From: Marchantia polymorpha subsp. ruderalis
Taxonomy: Eukaryota; Streptophyta; Marchantiopsida; Marchantiales; Marchantiaceae
DNA length: 64,000 nt
Direction of reading: 5' to 3'
Assembly (NCBI GenBank): GCA_037833965.1
Contig: AP031357.1
Coordinates: 19,550,001 to 19,614,000 of the forward strand
In this document: positions 11,054 to 23,690 of the stretch, piece by piece
Position numbering within the stretch: position 1 is the first letter of the stretch
Layout of the letters: the number at the start of each line of letters is the position of its first letter
The notes under the pieces: model-generated
Databases searched by the model: none
Told to the model about the DNA's origin: nothing
The model's input: the letters and a program-made list of their open reading frames with translations, nothing else
Translations under genes and position numbers: made by a program

Positions 11054-12305
11054 TTAAAAATAGTTGGGCTGGTCGCACGATGTCCCACGAACGCCTCGAG
11101 GATTTCCGCCCCGGGGTTTTAATAAGCAGCGTCGTCGTCGTCGTGGTGCTCGACAGGGATAGGAGCGAGCGGAGTGGAAACTGGAATGGAAGAAAGGGAG
11201 CATGGCGTCGATTAGATTATGATCTGCATGCTCGGATTTCGAGGGTAAAGATTCCGGGGGTCGACGGATGGCGTCGGCGTCGTCGTTGCTGGTTGATGGG
11301 GCACGGGACTCGGTCTTCGGAATGCTCGATAGGCGGGCACTCGAGCTTCGTTCTCGACGTCGCCACTGTGCCCGGGCTGGGCTGAGGCCGAGCCCTGGGA
11401 CTGCTGATTCCTTGGACTGGAGCACTTGAGCCGGCGACAGATTGCACCTCGGGAAGCTTGAGTGGCTCGGAAGGAAGGACCTGTAGAGTATGTGAATCAA
11501 CGTCGGTACAGGCATCGCTCAGCGCCATGAACTTGCCGAAAATACAAAATCGCGCGTGAGTTTGGGCCTCCATGGCATGATTGGGAGTTCGGGGCGAAGT
11601 CGCCATTCTCGCAGCCTAATGCGGGGAGTGTTCACCATGATGGTAGAAACAGTGCTTGCTTTTTGTGGCATCTTCGTTGCCGGGTCACGGCGTTGTAGGT
11701 CGTGGGCTGACATGGAACTCAAACATCATGGTGGCTGCGCTGCGTACTTGCCTGGTCCGGCCATCATGTTGTCGTTGTGGGGCACCTCGAATCATGTAGG
11801 GGTCCGATTCAATCGTCGATCCTGAGCAGCACTCGCCTTCTACAAGAAGCTTTTGGCAGGAATGGCGACCGTCTTCTGCCGTGTTGATAGGCTTCAGTGC
11901 ACGAGCATCGGCAAAATCAGAATCAGGTGACGACGTGGAGGCAAAACTGTCCAGCATTGGATGTCTGGAGGGTTCCGTTCGCCCATTCCTCATCAAACCA
12001 TGGAGCCCTTGAGTTGACAGAGAATGATGAGAAGTGCGAGCATCGACGCTGGGATTTTCGATCAAACATGTCAGGCGTTCCAGGACGACTCCTACACGAG
12101 AACGCTTTCTGATGATGAAATGTACAAGACATCCATAGGTAAAGTATATTGACTTTTGAGGAGTGCGTACAATAAAATAAACTGTCTGGAACGACTTGCA
12201 ATGGTTCCGATAATGATGATGAGAGTGAATGGAAGGCCTGGCTGGTACACTCGGATCGTCAGAACTTCTTGGGTACCACCGACCAAGTCCGGCAATGATC
12301 TTCAA
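11054..12305 (-). other. Possible orphan transcript region with long open frames on -
   Basis: Three overlapping minus-strand frames stay open here: 12305-11685 (206 codons), 11606-11217 (129 codons, real ATG at 11606) and 11515-11054 (153 codons). A candidate donor follows the GRTRQ segment near 11750, and a good acceptor precedes a Pro/Ser/Arg-rich segment near 11480. The translations are basic and Pro/Ser/Arg-rich and match no family I know. Moderately high GC makes long chance frames likely. It could be an orphan gene, a non-coding transcript or distant leader exons of the golgin gene. No product is proposed. Confidence 0.2.
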
Positions 12306-12783
12306 CTAAATCAGCTGCCTTCGTACAAGCAGTTCCACAAAGTGGACTCAAGACCAAACACTGAGATTTTTGTGAACTGAAAGAGCAAAACTCTCCGTAG
12401 AGTCTGAGCTCTGGAGCTAACTGCATTCAGAGCAGGGCCCTTGCTTGCTTTAAGTTTCAAGGACGCCGGAACTGTACAATGATATAAGAACTAGTTGTCA
12501 CCAAATATCTGCTACCTGTACCTTACAACGTGTTGAACAAATTCTACTTGAACTTGACATCATTTCATGTCAAGCTGGATCTCACTACACCCTCCCTACA
12601 ACTGGGGTGCATAATACCACTTATTTCCATAATCAAACAAAGAATGGCGTAATATTTTTTTCGAGTCATTCAAATGAACGACTGTTCTCTGCAAACTATT
12701 AAAATACACCCCGGATAAATGTCGACTGATATAGTGCTATTCTTTACAGAACTGCGAACCTGCAAAATTCCGAGAAGTCTCGT
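12306..12783. other. 3' flank of the CRT-like transporter gene
   Basis: AT-rich sequence follows the transporter stop codon at 12784-12786 on the minus strand. It probably holds the 3' untranslated region. No open frame or repeat of note was seen. Confidence 0.4.
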
Positions 12784-15700
12784 CTAATCAACCTTCGCTG
12801 GCACTTTCGGCGCCAAGTTGTATGCAGCCAGCCCGACCACCAGGATCATTGATCCGTAGAAAAGTCCAGGTGGCATGGGAGGAGGAATGCCGAGATAAGG
12901 GAGCGGTAAGGTGAAGGCATAGATTGCAAGAGGCACTGCACAACAATCATAAACCTAATCAAGTTATTACTCGGATGAAAAAGGTACGGAATGTGACTTT
13001 CAACTAAGACTTGTGCATCTTCAAAGAGCACTAGAGAATATGTTTAGCGACAAATCCAACCAGATAACTCAAACCTTAAAACGCAAGTGACGTTCCCTCA
13101 ACAACTGCATTGGACTCTAAGTTCACCCTGTCAAAAGAGACTGAACGGCACCTGATGCGGTGGTTGCAAGAGAAGAAACTATTGCAGAAGATGATTTCAT
13201 CAAGGCGAGGGCTGATATGTTGAAGCTCATGTTGGCAGCCACGTATAAGAGTGGTACCAGAGGTGCTCCTTGACATCCTGAAACAATAATCGAAACAAAT
13301 CAGCAAAGTAAACTTGTACTTACAAACAGATAGAGTTAATTCTCCACCAAATCTATTTCTTGGCAAATTTGAGCCTGCCTCCGAATCACAGGGAATCAAA
13401 CTTCAAGATTTTAACAGCCCGCATGATGTAGTTTCAGCTCTCGGAAGGATAATCGAAGCAATTTTGCACAAAGTTTAGGAAAAGTGATTCACTATACATG
13501 AAGTGCTTCTCCAGTATCTATAGCAAAGAGCCACTGAACTTTTACTTTCGAACAAAATCTGCTCGGGCTTAAAAAATCTCCAATTTGTACGATGAGAAGT
13601 GTTGGAATGGTTATATAGCTAGACGGAAAAATCCCGCAGACTAACCAGTATTCATCACATTCAAAATCTAGCTGAGTACCTGGTACAAGCGAGCCAGCAT
13701 TTACAAAGCAAGCTGCTCCCTCCTTGAAATAGCCGACAAGCTCACCGAACGGAATACCTCTTGTCTTCGATAAGAATGGTAACAGGAGGAGCACAAACAA
13801 TGCCTGATGAACACAATACCATTTCATTAACCCCATTCTGTTAACTTTGGGCGAAAACAGTTAACTGTCTGAAGGAAACTAAGTAAACGCACCACTTTCG
13901 GATATAAAACCAGTTTTCTTGTGTCCATGCACGTGAAAATTTTAGAACTATCCATCTCACGATGCCACAGAAATTTATCATTAACAACGAATACTTGAAC
14001 CAAGTGTCACCTGAAAACCTGAGCCGAATGAGTTCACCACAAATATGTCAACCGATCCGCCCTGCATGGTAAATCCAATGACAGGCATGTCAACAACGCT
14101 TGAGACAGTAATCAGACACCACAGAAAGGCACACTCGTATCACGACATGATGCCCTAAAATTTGTCAAAACGTGATAGAGCTGACCCTCGGATAACATAA
14201 TACATCAAGACTGTGAAAGGAGGGAATATGAAACTCTGATGTAGAACCAACATGCACCGTGTTAAAGAAATGTGAACAGTATATCTAGCTAACACTTTGC
14301 TGCAACCTTAAAGGATGAACTTTGAAATGTTCTGGTAGTACCTTCAGTTGGCTGTTGGCTTTCCTGAAAGCTGATTCCTGCTTCCCAAGAAGTACAAAGT
14401 CAGTAGCTAGGCTGAGTATCCTTCGATCAGTAATTTGGAAGATTACCGCTCCAACGTGTCTGGAGCAATATTGGAGCAACTCGTGACTAAACACTGGTCA
14501 ATTCAAAATCTTCATACGCTATACAAATTATCTTCTCTTCACACTAACGATTGCTTCAACACTGGATATTGCCATAACAGTCGATCACTGGTTGTCATAT
14601 TCAGTAATTAGACAAAGAATGTTTGTTTCTAAATATAAAATTGCCGGGGGGTAAACTGGATACATGACAAATTATGAAGAGCGAAAAAGCGAATCGTTTG
14701 AACCATCAGCTACCTTCAAGATTGAAGCTGACGCACTGAAGAAGGCAGAAAGCATCATCACAAACGGCCAGAGAAGTCCTCTTTCAAGAGTAGACCCCGC
14801 TCCACCACCACTGCATGAGTTTGGAGAAGTTATATGTTAGGCTGAGAGTAGTCGAGAGTCTCGAAACTTGTACAAGTGATTAAGAAACAGGAAATAAAGA
14901 GAGGGAAAGCAAACATGTATATCAAAACTTCCATTATAGAGACGAATTTTGTTATTAACATCAAGGCAGGACCATACCTGGAAACAACCAAAATAACTCC
15001 CGTGACAACAAGCAGGCAGCCCACAATCTGCTCCTTCGTGTATTTTTTTCGGAGTAAAACGGCAGATAGAATCAGCTGCCATACCAAAAATGTCTGCAGA
15101 AGACAAATATACTACCACGTGAGCTCTACAAAGCTTAAGATTGAGAGTCCAGATGGAGCCTAGCGATAATCAATTGTGTATTATCTAAGTACCGAATCCT
15201 TCAGCCACGATTGCATATTTGTGTTCTATTGACTAGTTACCGTAGCCCAAAAGTTGGAAATCAATCAGAATAATCTCGACCGAAAGTAGGTAAAATTAGA
15301 GGAATCATATATATACCTGCAATAGGACAGGGATAGAAGCTGCAGGAAGAACAGCTGCGCAGACAATACGAACTCCCAATACGAACATGAGCACAAAGTT
15401 CTCACAATTCTAGAGTTTAGATGTACAAAAACAACACACACCAGATTTCAGAAAGTAGATTTTGAAGCTGCTTGGGAATTCAGGCGATGCTGATTCCCAT
15501 TGCTCTCTAAACAGTAAATTAGTATCAACTTTGGATGGGATGGACAAAGTCGCAATGTCTGTTTTTGCTGAGAACGGCGATGAGTCTATCAAAGTAGAAA
15601 GTTTCCGTTTCAAAAAATCGTTTGCAATCCATCTCCTGCAACTGTAAAATTGCACATCTATGCAATCTGGGAAAATCGCTAAACGCTGATTACAAAGTGG

Positions 15701-16760
15701 GAAATGTGGGCCAAGAACGATTAACTAACTAACGAGTACCTGCTGCTGACATATTAGTGGCAATCCCAAGAGCTTCGAGAGCTCCCATAGCAACAAACTG
15801 CCCCTTTGGCAAATTCAGCATCTCCTTCGTCACAATTCCAGCTCTAAATCGGAAGTACAGGATTGAGAAGTACACCAGCACATACCTATGAGCAGGAAAT
15901 ACACCAGCGTGGTAATAGAATTTTAGAGTTGTGTTCATCGCTACCAAGAAATGAGACAATACCAGCCAGCTTTGAAACAATCGACATTCAGTCGTCTTTT
16001 GGCGTCTGTAAATTATCCCAATCGCGAATTGAGCTCGTAGAGCTCTCAAACACAAATTTCGCAATCAGTGAAACACTCTAACTCTCCAGTCAATAGCATG
16101 CTCTGTAACTCCCATATTGGAGGCCTTTCGTTTCTTCCTAAGGTGCTGACGTTCCAATTCACATGAGAAATCTGTCAGAAGATTATAATTTGATTAGATA
16201 TCAATATCAATCTAAGATTCCAATTCACACGTATTCAAAAGAAAAAAAATTTAAGGAAGGAGAAAGTACCCGAACGTGGTAAATTGTGCCAGAAAAAATG
16301 GATACTGATTCATGGGAACCAAAGCCATTTTAAAGAGGACCTTATTGCACGTGGCAAGAAGGACAGTGCAGACTGCGATGCCGAAAACTTTCAAACTTTC
16401 TTTTCCGACGGATCTGCCAGCAATCGTCACAGTGTCCTCATGCACAAGACTCTCGGATGAACTGCATGATGTGATGATTCGCTTCCTTTCCGCTTTCAGT
16501 CTTCGAATCGGATGATACACTGCGCATCTCTCTCTAACAGAAAAGCCCAAGAATGTATCATGGCTTTTGCCTGCAGCACTTTCGAATGGACTGAATTGTA
16601 CCCGTGCAGTGCTTGAAGGATGAAATGGCCTCGGATGCTGAGCGACAAGCCTTCGTAAAGAGTTCCTGTTCGCTAATTCCCCAAACCTGTTCGCACCTAC
16701 GGCTTCCAAGTTGTAGCTAAGCTCAGGGGCAAACACATAAATTTGTGCCAACCCTGGCAT
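12784..16760 (-). CDS. CLT1: CRT-like (chloroquine-resistance-transporter-like) plastid thiol transporter
   Basis: Drug/metabolite-transporter family protein; in Arabidopsis the CLT proteins export gamma-glutamylcysteine and glutathione from plastids. Exons: 16760-16270, 15885-15740, 15354-15317, 15093-14978, 14810-14714, 14377-14342, 14061-14011, 13803-13680, 13277-13152, 12935-12784. All phases agree and sum to 459 codons (458 residues; Arabidopsis CLT1 is of similar length). The first 110 or so residues are Ser/Arg-rich and look like a transit peptide. Family landmarks follow in order: KMALVPMNQYPFFLAQFTTFG, YFSILYFRFRAGIVTKEM, TFLVWQLILSAVLL, DIFVVNSFGSGFQ, LLLPFLSKTRGIPFGEL, SSSAIVSSLATTAS and VPLAIYAFTLPLPYL. 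About ten membrane segments are expected. An in-frame TAA lies nine bases before the ATG at 16760, fixing the start. Function is inferred from family. Confidence 0.95.
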
Positions 16761-17984
16761 GGCTGATTACTTACTCAAGCTCTAACCAATTCCTCAAACC
16801 TTCGAAAATCTCCCCAACACTCAGACGTTGGAAGCTTCGAAAGGAAAAGCTTCAGAATTACTCGCGAAATCAACGCGGAACAAAAGTATCTGCATGAGCG
16901 CATTGAGAATCGGGGGCTTAACCGTTTGAATTCAGAAACATCCACTCTAACCACAAATAAGATCAATCCATATGCCAAAACTCTTGATTATCTGTCAACG
17001 CGGCAATCAGCAATCAGCATCTCTATCAGCCTTCTGAAAGGCTTTCAAGGAGAATTCCAACGTTTTTGTGTACTTTTCAAAATACAAGTCTCCGAAATCT
17101 ACTTCCGATCCGCGATCCTTTGGAAACAGCACTAGTACAAATTTCAAAACACTAGCTTTAATCGATTTACATAGAAAAACCGCGGATCGAGGATTGGCAT
17201 CTCGATCCCAGACACAGACACTAACCGAACCCTCTCTAAGTCGACTGCTTTGCACCAGCAGAGATTTAAATGCACGATCATCGATGTCCGATGGTCAAAT
17301 GGACAATAGTCTGCATGAGTAGACCTTCAAAGTTGGGAACAGCAGGAGCGGCCCCACACAAAATGAAGGTGGGAAACTCTTTGTCTCTTTCTCCTCTTAT
17401 GTGAATTCCAGCGTTCCCATTCAGGCAAAGACGAGAGAGAATAAAAGGTGAGTCAATTAAAATTTGGATGATGACATCGGAAATGGAGAGGGTACCGGAA
17501 GTGAGAAGAGAAGAGAAGAGCTGGAGTCAACCCACATGACGAAGTAAAACAATTTTCAATTTCCAGCCTATAAGGAAATCACACGTTATATGTACAAGAA
17601 TCAATTCGGATCAAAATGCAAACAGTGAAGATCCAACAGTACCATTGCTTTCCTGAATCTCCAAACTGGACATGACGAACGACACTGCTGCAGCCTGTCG
17701 CACCTCACCTCCACACCTCGTTCTAAACTCCTTGTGGAATATCCCAATTCACATACAGGTGACTGAAAGAAGGATATCTCATATCTAAACCATAATTGCA
17801 AAAGACGAATTGGACCTGGGCGTATGAAAAGTGGAAAAGAATGCCCAATACGATCGATCACGATCTCCCACAATGTCCAAACGGGAGAAAGAAAAAATCT
17901 AACGGTGGAATTAGAGAGAGAAGATTAGGGGAGAGCCAAACTCCGGACGATCCATGAGGAATGCAATCAAATCAAGGAGCCTAC
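16761..17984 (-). promoter_or_regulatory. Upstream region / possible 5' leader of the CRT-like gene
   Basis: Sequence upstream of the transporter start. Small open frames occur on both strands without recognisable products. A purine-rich patch lies at 17490-17525. A candidate short coding exon sits just beyond, at 17985-18076, and could belong to an upstream leader or to a separate small gene. Confidence 0.3.
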
Positions 17985-18076
17985 CTGAAGTAGGAATAGG
18001 AGACCAGACCAAAAGCCAAAAGCGCAGCCGTTGTAGACTTCGAGCAGCCAGTAGCTTCTGTCCAGGAGAAGTCCAT
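17816..18076 (-). CDS. Possible small two-exon gene with a membrane anchor (tentative)
   Basis: An ATG at 18076 opens a 92-base segment ending at a fair donor (CTTCAG/gtagg) at 17985. Its translation starts MDFSWTEATG and contains the hydrophobic run LLAFGLVSYSYF. A good acceptor after a pyrimidine tract allows a second segment, 17898-17816, in matching phase (WTLWEIVIDRIGH). No later exon was resolved, and a stop follows soon at the next plausible acceptor. I do not recognise the product. It could equally be a 5' untranslated exon of the transporter gene or chance. Confidence 0.2.
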
Positions 18077-18150
18077 GGTTATGAAAATAAAGCAACTAGG
18101 GCCATCAGTTATTGGTTATGAGAATAAAGCAACAAGAGCCATCAGTTACT
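18077..18150. repeat. Tandem duplication of a 37-bp unit
   Basis: Two adjacent 37-base copies, 18077-18113 and 18114-18150, start with GGTTATGA and end near CATCAGTTA. They differ at only a few positions, indicating a recent local duplication. Confidence 0.85.
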
Positions 18151-21100
18151 ACTGTGCGATCCTTCCTTTTCTCATGAACTTCACCAGGAACCGACCGAAT
18201 TCTCATTGCCCTGTATTAGAACAGAAGAAGCCTTCATCTGGCCTCTGTATTTGTTACTGAGGTGGGTCCTACTGAGCCCTGGCATCTGAGACTTTGCTGA
18301 TTTCAAGTTTGAACACCAAAAATAGAAGTCCTCGTGATCCTGCAAACCAAGGTCAGATCTGGGACCACGCCGCAAATTAGTTCCACATCTGACTTGGCAA
18401 CGGCGAGACATATATCTGGACAGGAGCAAGTTTGCCACGGAGTGTGTTGGACAACACCGAGTACATGCCAGCAGTTTTATACGTAATCCATCGAACATAG
18501 TCCAAGAGTATTACGACGGTATCGAAGGGTGTCTTGCTTTAGGCATAGTCAGACTTTCAGTTTCATATTCTTCTTGTGGGGAAAGGCCTCTTTTCCGTAT
18601 CGTATCTGATGGCAGTTCCGTGAGAAGTATATTGAAATGGAAATTACAACGTAGGGACACAAATACTTCTTACTCTAAATTTCTACCATCCATCCACATA
18701 AATGCTTAGTTAGGGAGGGAGAAAGGGAGAAAGAGAAGGATAACTAACAAGAAGAATATACATTCTCAACATAACCGGAACAGGATAATAAGGAAGTTTC
18801 TCTTTTTATCTTAAAAAATAAAGCAGTGTAAATGGTATTGAAATCATAGGAAAAGATCAGCGGGGATTTCATCCCCGAGATTAAGCTTCAAAGTAACGCA
18901 AGAAAGGAGAAGTGAACATGCATGTGGCTAAGTAGTATACACTTTAACCCAAAACCCAACTCGGTGTACTCAATTGACCAATCGCTGATTCTGGACGTAT
19001 ACAAATTTTAGACAACTTCTATTCCCCTGAGGTGGCACTAGTTTCCTCGAGGGTTATGAGAGGAGAACCTACAAACACAGAGAGAACTCACGGTGAAGAG
19101 ACAAAACATGTCCAAGATCGTCGTCAATATCTCACTAATGCTTCGAAAGAGGAGAAAGTAGCAACTCGAAGGCGGCGACCGGAGGAAGACCACATTTGAT
19201 CAAAACAACGTTTCCTTGCATCATATTAAAAGATGAGATCTCGACCTCCAATCGAAGCAGGACTCCTTTGATCGAAAAGCGAGGGCGATGTCACGAGGTA
19301 GTCAGATTGCCTCGATTCTTACAGAACCATGCTTGCGTTTGTGCTAGTTTGGGGATCTAGGGCCAGACTTTCTGGTTCGCTAGTTCACATTCGTCGTTTA
19401 AGAGCCATGATCGTCGCAGTTCGACGACGAGGGAGGGAGTGAGTGAGGCTGTGGAGGGACCCACCCCCCGCAGCAAGCCCGCGGCGCCTCTCTATCCGTT
19501 ATGCCCAGAAGAGACAATCCAGGAACTTGCGCCAGCATCTTCCTACTCTCGGGGTAGATTCCCGCGCCCGTGCTCACGGGTCCAGGTACCATGCACGCCT
19601 TCGTTCGGCTGATTGGACACTCCATGGGTTCCATTCGGGAACTAGTGCGCCTGTGGACCGCCTGTCCCCCGACTTCCTTCCTTCCTGCTGCTCATTTGAC
19701 CCTCGCGTCGGACCCTTTTGACGTCCTCGGAGGTGGGTCCCGCAGACAAGGATGTTTCCCACTGAACTACTATCGAGTCTCTCCCTCTCGTCTGCGACTG
19801 TCAGTCAGCCGAACGAGAGGAACTGTTTCCTCTCGTCATTTTTGTCGTTTAATCGAATGACTAAAATAGGCCACACAAACCATTTCTCTTCCTATTGCTC
19901 TCGAATTGAGGGACGCAGCTCAGCTTATTACACGGTCAGGACAAAAGTGACTTTTTCGGGACATTTCTTTTTCTGGACCGGATGCATTGCACCATTTAAG
20001 CGAGCACTGCAACTGCATGCAGATTATTGTTATTCTATAATATTGTCACTCTAAATATTCAAGACTCTGAAGCTTACAGCGCAGGAACAGCCTGCGGGGC
20101 TTTTGCGGAAAATATTGACGAGGGTTACATTAACAAATACAATATGTAGGAAACAGACTTAGCAACAGAATACATCACGACATCATCATCAACGAAAAAA
20201 AGAGCATCTCATCAAAACAACTTGCAGATAATGAGAGCTTCGATATAGGCCGAGGATAAATTGCATTAAGGGCCGAAGAAAGCCGGGAGACAAAAGCACA
20301 TCACTACTACAGTACCTTGGTGTACACGGGAGAATTACTTGATGGGACCCATTTGAATGCAGAAGTTTTGATGGGACCCAATACGTTCTATTTTATCCCA
20401 TGGGATTCTTCTAACGGCAATTCAGATGTTCTACTACCGGTTCTTGTAACTGCTTTGAGTCGGGTTGGGATAAGCACTGCGGCTCTTTGTTGAAAAGTGA
20501 ATTCTCCCCAAAGTTCCCTAGTTATTCACTAGTTTTCAAAGAGGCACCTTAATGTACTCAAGGCAGGGACTTCAAGGACCAAAATACGCAGGTGACATGA
20601 CTCCGGCCAAGAGTTTTAGAAAAAAAGTAGAGAAGTGTAAGTAAATAACGCCCATACATTCTAACTCTAAACTCATTCTCGACCGTGAGAAATTAGCCTC
20701 TCGCATGATGAAGATTGACAGCCATGGGAACTTTGACTAATTGAACTTCACGGAGAATTTACTTTTTTCATTGAAGTGGAAACAAAACAGTTCCAAGAAC
20801 TATTAGGAGAACATAAGTGACGGTGAACTGAATTGCCGTACCAAAAGGGGGTCCCAAAAGGAAGGTATTGGGTCACATCAAACATTATGAGTTTGATGAG
20901 GTACCATAAAGTAATCTTCTCTAGTGTAGAGTTCCAGTACCTGGATGTTGCACAATTTTGAAAATAATTGTGCATCTGATGATGAAATTTAAGTTTCTCT
21001 CGGTCTTGCTATTAGGATGATCATTCAAGTATCTTTTTTATTTTTAAAATTCTGAGTTGAAACTATTTAGCCAAATTTATCTAAACTGAACAATGCTTAT

Positions 21101-21361
21101 TCGATGTATTCAAAAAAAAATACTGAAACTACAATTAGAATCTATGAGAGAGCCATTGCAGTTATGCAACATAGTAAAAAAGCTATGAACATAGTTTTAA
21201 ATCCTCCTGTTTTCTTCACTTGATCTTTGCTGTATCATCTGCATTTTTTTTAACTTTCAAAATTGTACATGAGTTATGGAAAGCAGAACTTTTGTTGTCA
21301 AAAATTGTAATATATGAAAATTTGACTTCTTATTATTTCCTTCAAGCAAACAAAAACGAGT
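18151..21361. other. Gene-poor intergenic stretch with a GC-rich island
   Basis: Mostly AT-rich. A GC-rich island at about 19430-19750 has frames open on both strands but no recognisable product; it may be a promoter or CpG-rich remnant. The sequence from about 20050 becomes increasingly AT-rich toward the retroelement at 21.36 kb, and the element's left end may lie here. No tRNA or rRNA was seen. Confidence 0.35.
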
Positions 21362-23690
21362 ATGCTTTTGACTTTCAGTAATTTTCTAACAATAAAAGAA
21401 AAATCTACTCTCGTATCTAAGAAATCTGGTCCGGATGGAAAACCAAAAATCCAAATTTCTCAAGACTTCAAGAAGTTAAATGACGCCACTAAGAAGGACC
21501 ATTATCATATCCCATTCACCGATATGATTTTTGATATAGTAGCAAGTCAAAAGCTCTGTAGTTTTATGGATGGTTACTCAGGTTATAATCAGATTTTGAT
21601 CAGAGGATCAATTGAAGACGGGGTTTACAACAGAAAGTGGAGTATTTGCCTTTCAACAAACGGTGCAAGGAGGTTGGTCTAAAGTTACATCCAGGAAAAT
21701 GCTATTTTGTTGTGACAGAGTAATTTCTTTCGATCACAAAGTATACAAGAGAAGTATTGAGGTGGATTGGGATAAGATTGCAGTATGGTTAGCCATTTTG
21801 TTTCCTACCAATGCTACTAAAGTCAAGCAATTTTTTGGCTACGGGAGCTACTACATGCGATTCAATGAGCACTTTGCTAATTTAGCATTTTCATTGATTT
21901 GCATGTTCAGGATTGATGTTGATTTTGAATCAATACCTACTAGTATGCAAAGCTTCAATGATTTAAAGCAACGGCTAGTAGAAGCTCATGTTTTTATGGT
22001 GCCATATTGGAGTAAGGATTTTCACTTTTTTGTACATGTGTCTTGCTTTTGCATGGATGTGGTTCTGAGCCAAGTTGATGAGAACAACAAAGATCATTGT
22101 ATTTACTTTGTCAGTATGCTGTTGCCTGCAGCGGAGAAAAACTACTCTTCTATTGATAGAGAAGCTTTTGGCATCATTTACTTTTGCAAGAACTTCATGC
22201 ATTATTTGCTAGGGTCTAAGGTGATGTTTCATACATATGATAATACATTTAAATACATGATGAAAAGCTTGATCTTATAGAGAGAGTGGCTAGATGTATG
22301 CTTCTTCTTCAAGAGATCATCTATGAAATCAAGGTGAGGCATGGTAAACAACATATCAATGGTGATTATTTTTCAAGGATTGATGGAGGAGAAGATGACA
22401 AAAAGATTGATGATGTTTCTAATGAAGATTTATTTCAAGTGAAGTTAGTTCAGTCCACATGGCATGGAGATATCATAGGATTCTTGCACAATGTGATCAT
22501 ATATAAAAAGATGAATCAAAAGGTGGCAACAGTTTGCATGAGAAAAATTTGAACTTATTTGTTGATGAAGGAAGTTTTGCACAAGGAAGTAGTAGATGGC
22601 AGATTGAAAAGGTGCTTAGAGAAAAGAGAAGTAGTAGTGGTAATGAGGGCATTACATGAAGAGGATGTTGGTGAACATTTGCTTTAGCAAACACAACTAA
22701 AAAGACATTGGATGTGGCGTGATGATGGCTCACAATTCACAAAGATGTTCATCAATTTGTTACAAGTTGTGATGCTTGTCAAAGGTTGGTTAAACCACTT
22801 CATTCATGTCATCATCCGTTGACTTCACATCTGCTCTTGGCCCTTTTTGAAAATTGGAGGATTGATTTTATTGGATCTATTACTCATGTCACCGAGTAAA
22901 GAAGAAATAGGTATATTCTTCTAAATTCACAACTATGGATGATGCAAAACAGCAACCAAGTTTCTATATGAACAGTTTTTTTGCAGGTTTGGCCCACCTT
23001 TAGAATTTGTGAGTGATAGGAAAAAGCATATTTTTGAATCAAACTATGCAAGAAATGACCACATTGTATCAGATCAAGCATTGCAAGACTACTCCGTATC
23101 ATCTCAAGGCAAATGGGCTCGCTGAACGAGCTAATGGCATCATTGATAAGATAGTCAACAAGACAATTACGGTGCACAAGACAGATTTGAATGTGAAGTT
23201 ATTTGCTGTTGTGTATGCCTATAATTTGGTTTACAAAGTCACTATTGGTCACACCCCTTATTACTTGATTTGTGGACAACATTATTCTGTTCCAGTCGAA
23301 TTTGAGGCATCTTCTTCAAAGATCAGTGTGGAAAAAAGAATTTTTACCGATCAGAGTTTAAGCTTGACGGAAATATGCTCTTGAAAAGTTAGAAAAAATG
23401 AGGATGCAATCAATTGTTTGTTTGGAATAACAACAAGCAATCACCAAGAAGTCTCATGACAAAAAATTCAAGTTTTACTCCATGAATACAAGTTTGTTCA
23501 TTTACTAGGTAAGCTCCACACTTGTTGGCTAGTACTGTATGTGATGCAAGTTATTTTTGCAAATATCCCGGTTCAAGTTACAGGTGTAGAGGAAGAAATT
23601 TTACCAGTGAGAGTGCATTTTGATAGACTATAAAAATACTATAGTATGTAGTGTCCGCAAGGACGCTTCACATTTTAGAAGAGGGCTATG
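21362..23690 (+). mobile_element. Degenerate Ty3/gypsy-type LTR retrotransposon (pol remnant)
   Basis: Reading + in order, with stops and frame changes: a reverse-transcriptase start at 21362-21682 (DFKKLNDATKKDHYHIPF, then FMDGYSGYNQI); then, after a jump, the thumb and RNase H region at 21700-22280 (VISFDHKVYKRSIEVD, LLPAAEKNYSSIDREAFG, FMHYLLGSKVMFHTYDN); then LLLQEIIYEIKVRHGKQH at about 22300; an integrase zinc-binding trace near 22770 (SCDACQR, ENWRIDFIGSI); and integrase core traces at 22990-23380 (FGPPLEFVSDRKKH, TPYHLKANGLAERANG). The polymerase YxDD core is missing between the first two blocks. A purine-rich patch near 23675-23690 may be the polypurine tract. No LTR pair was recognised. 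The element is dead but its family is clear. Confidence 0.9.
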
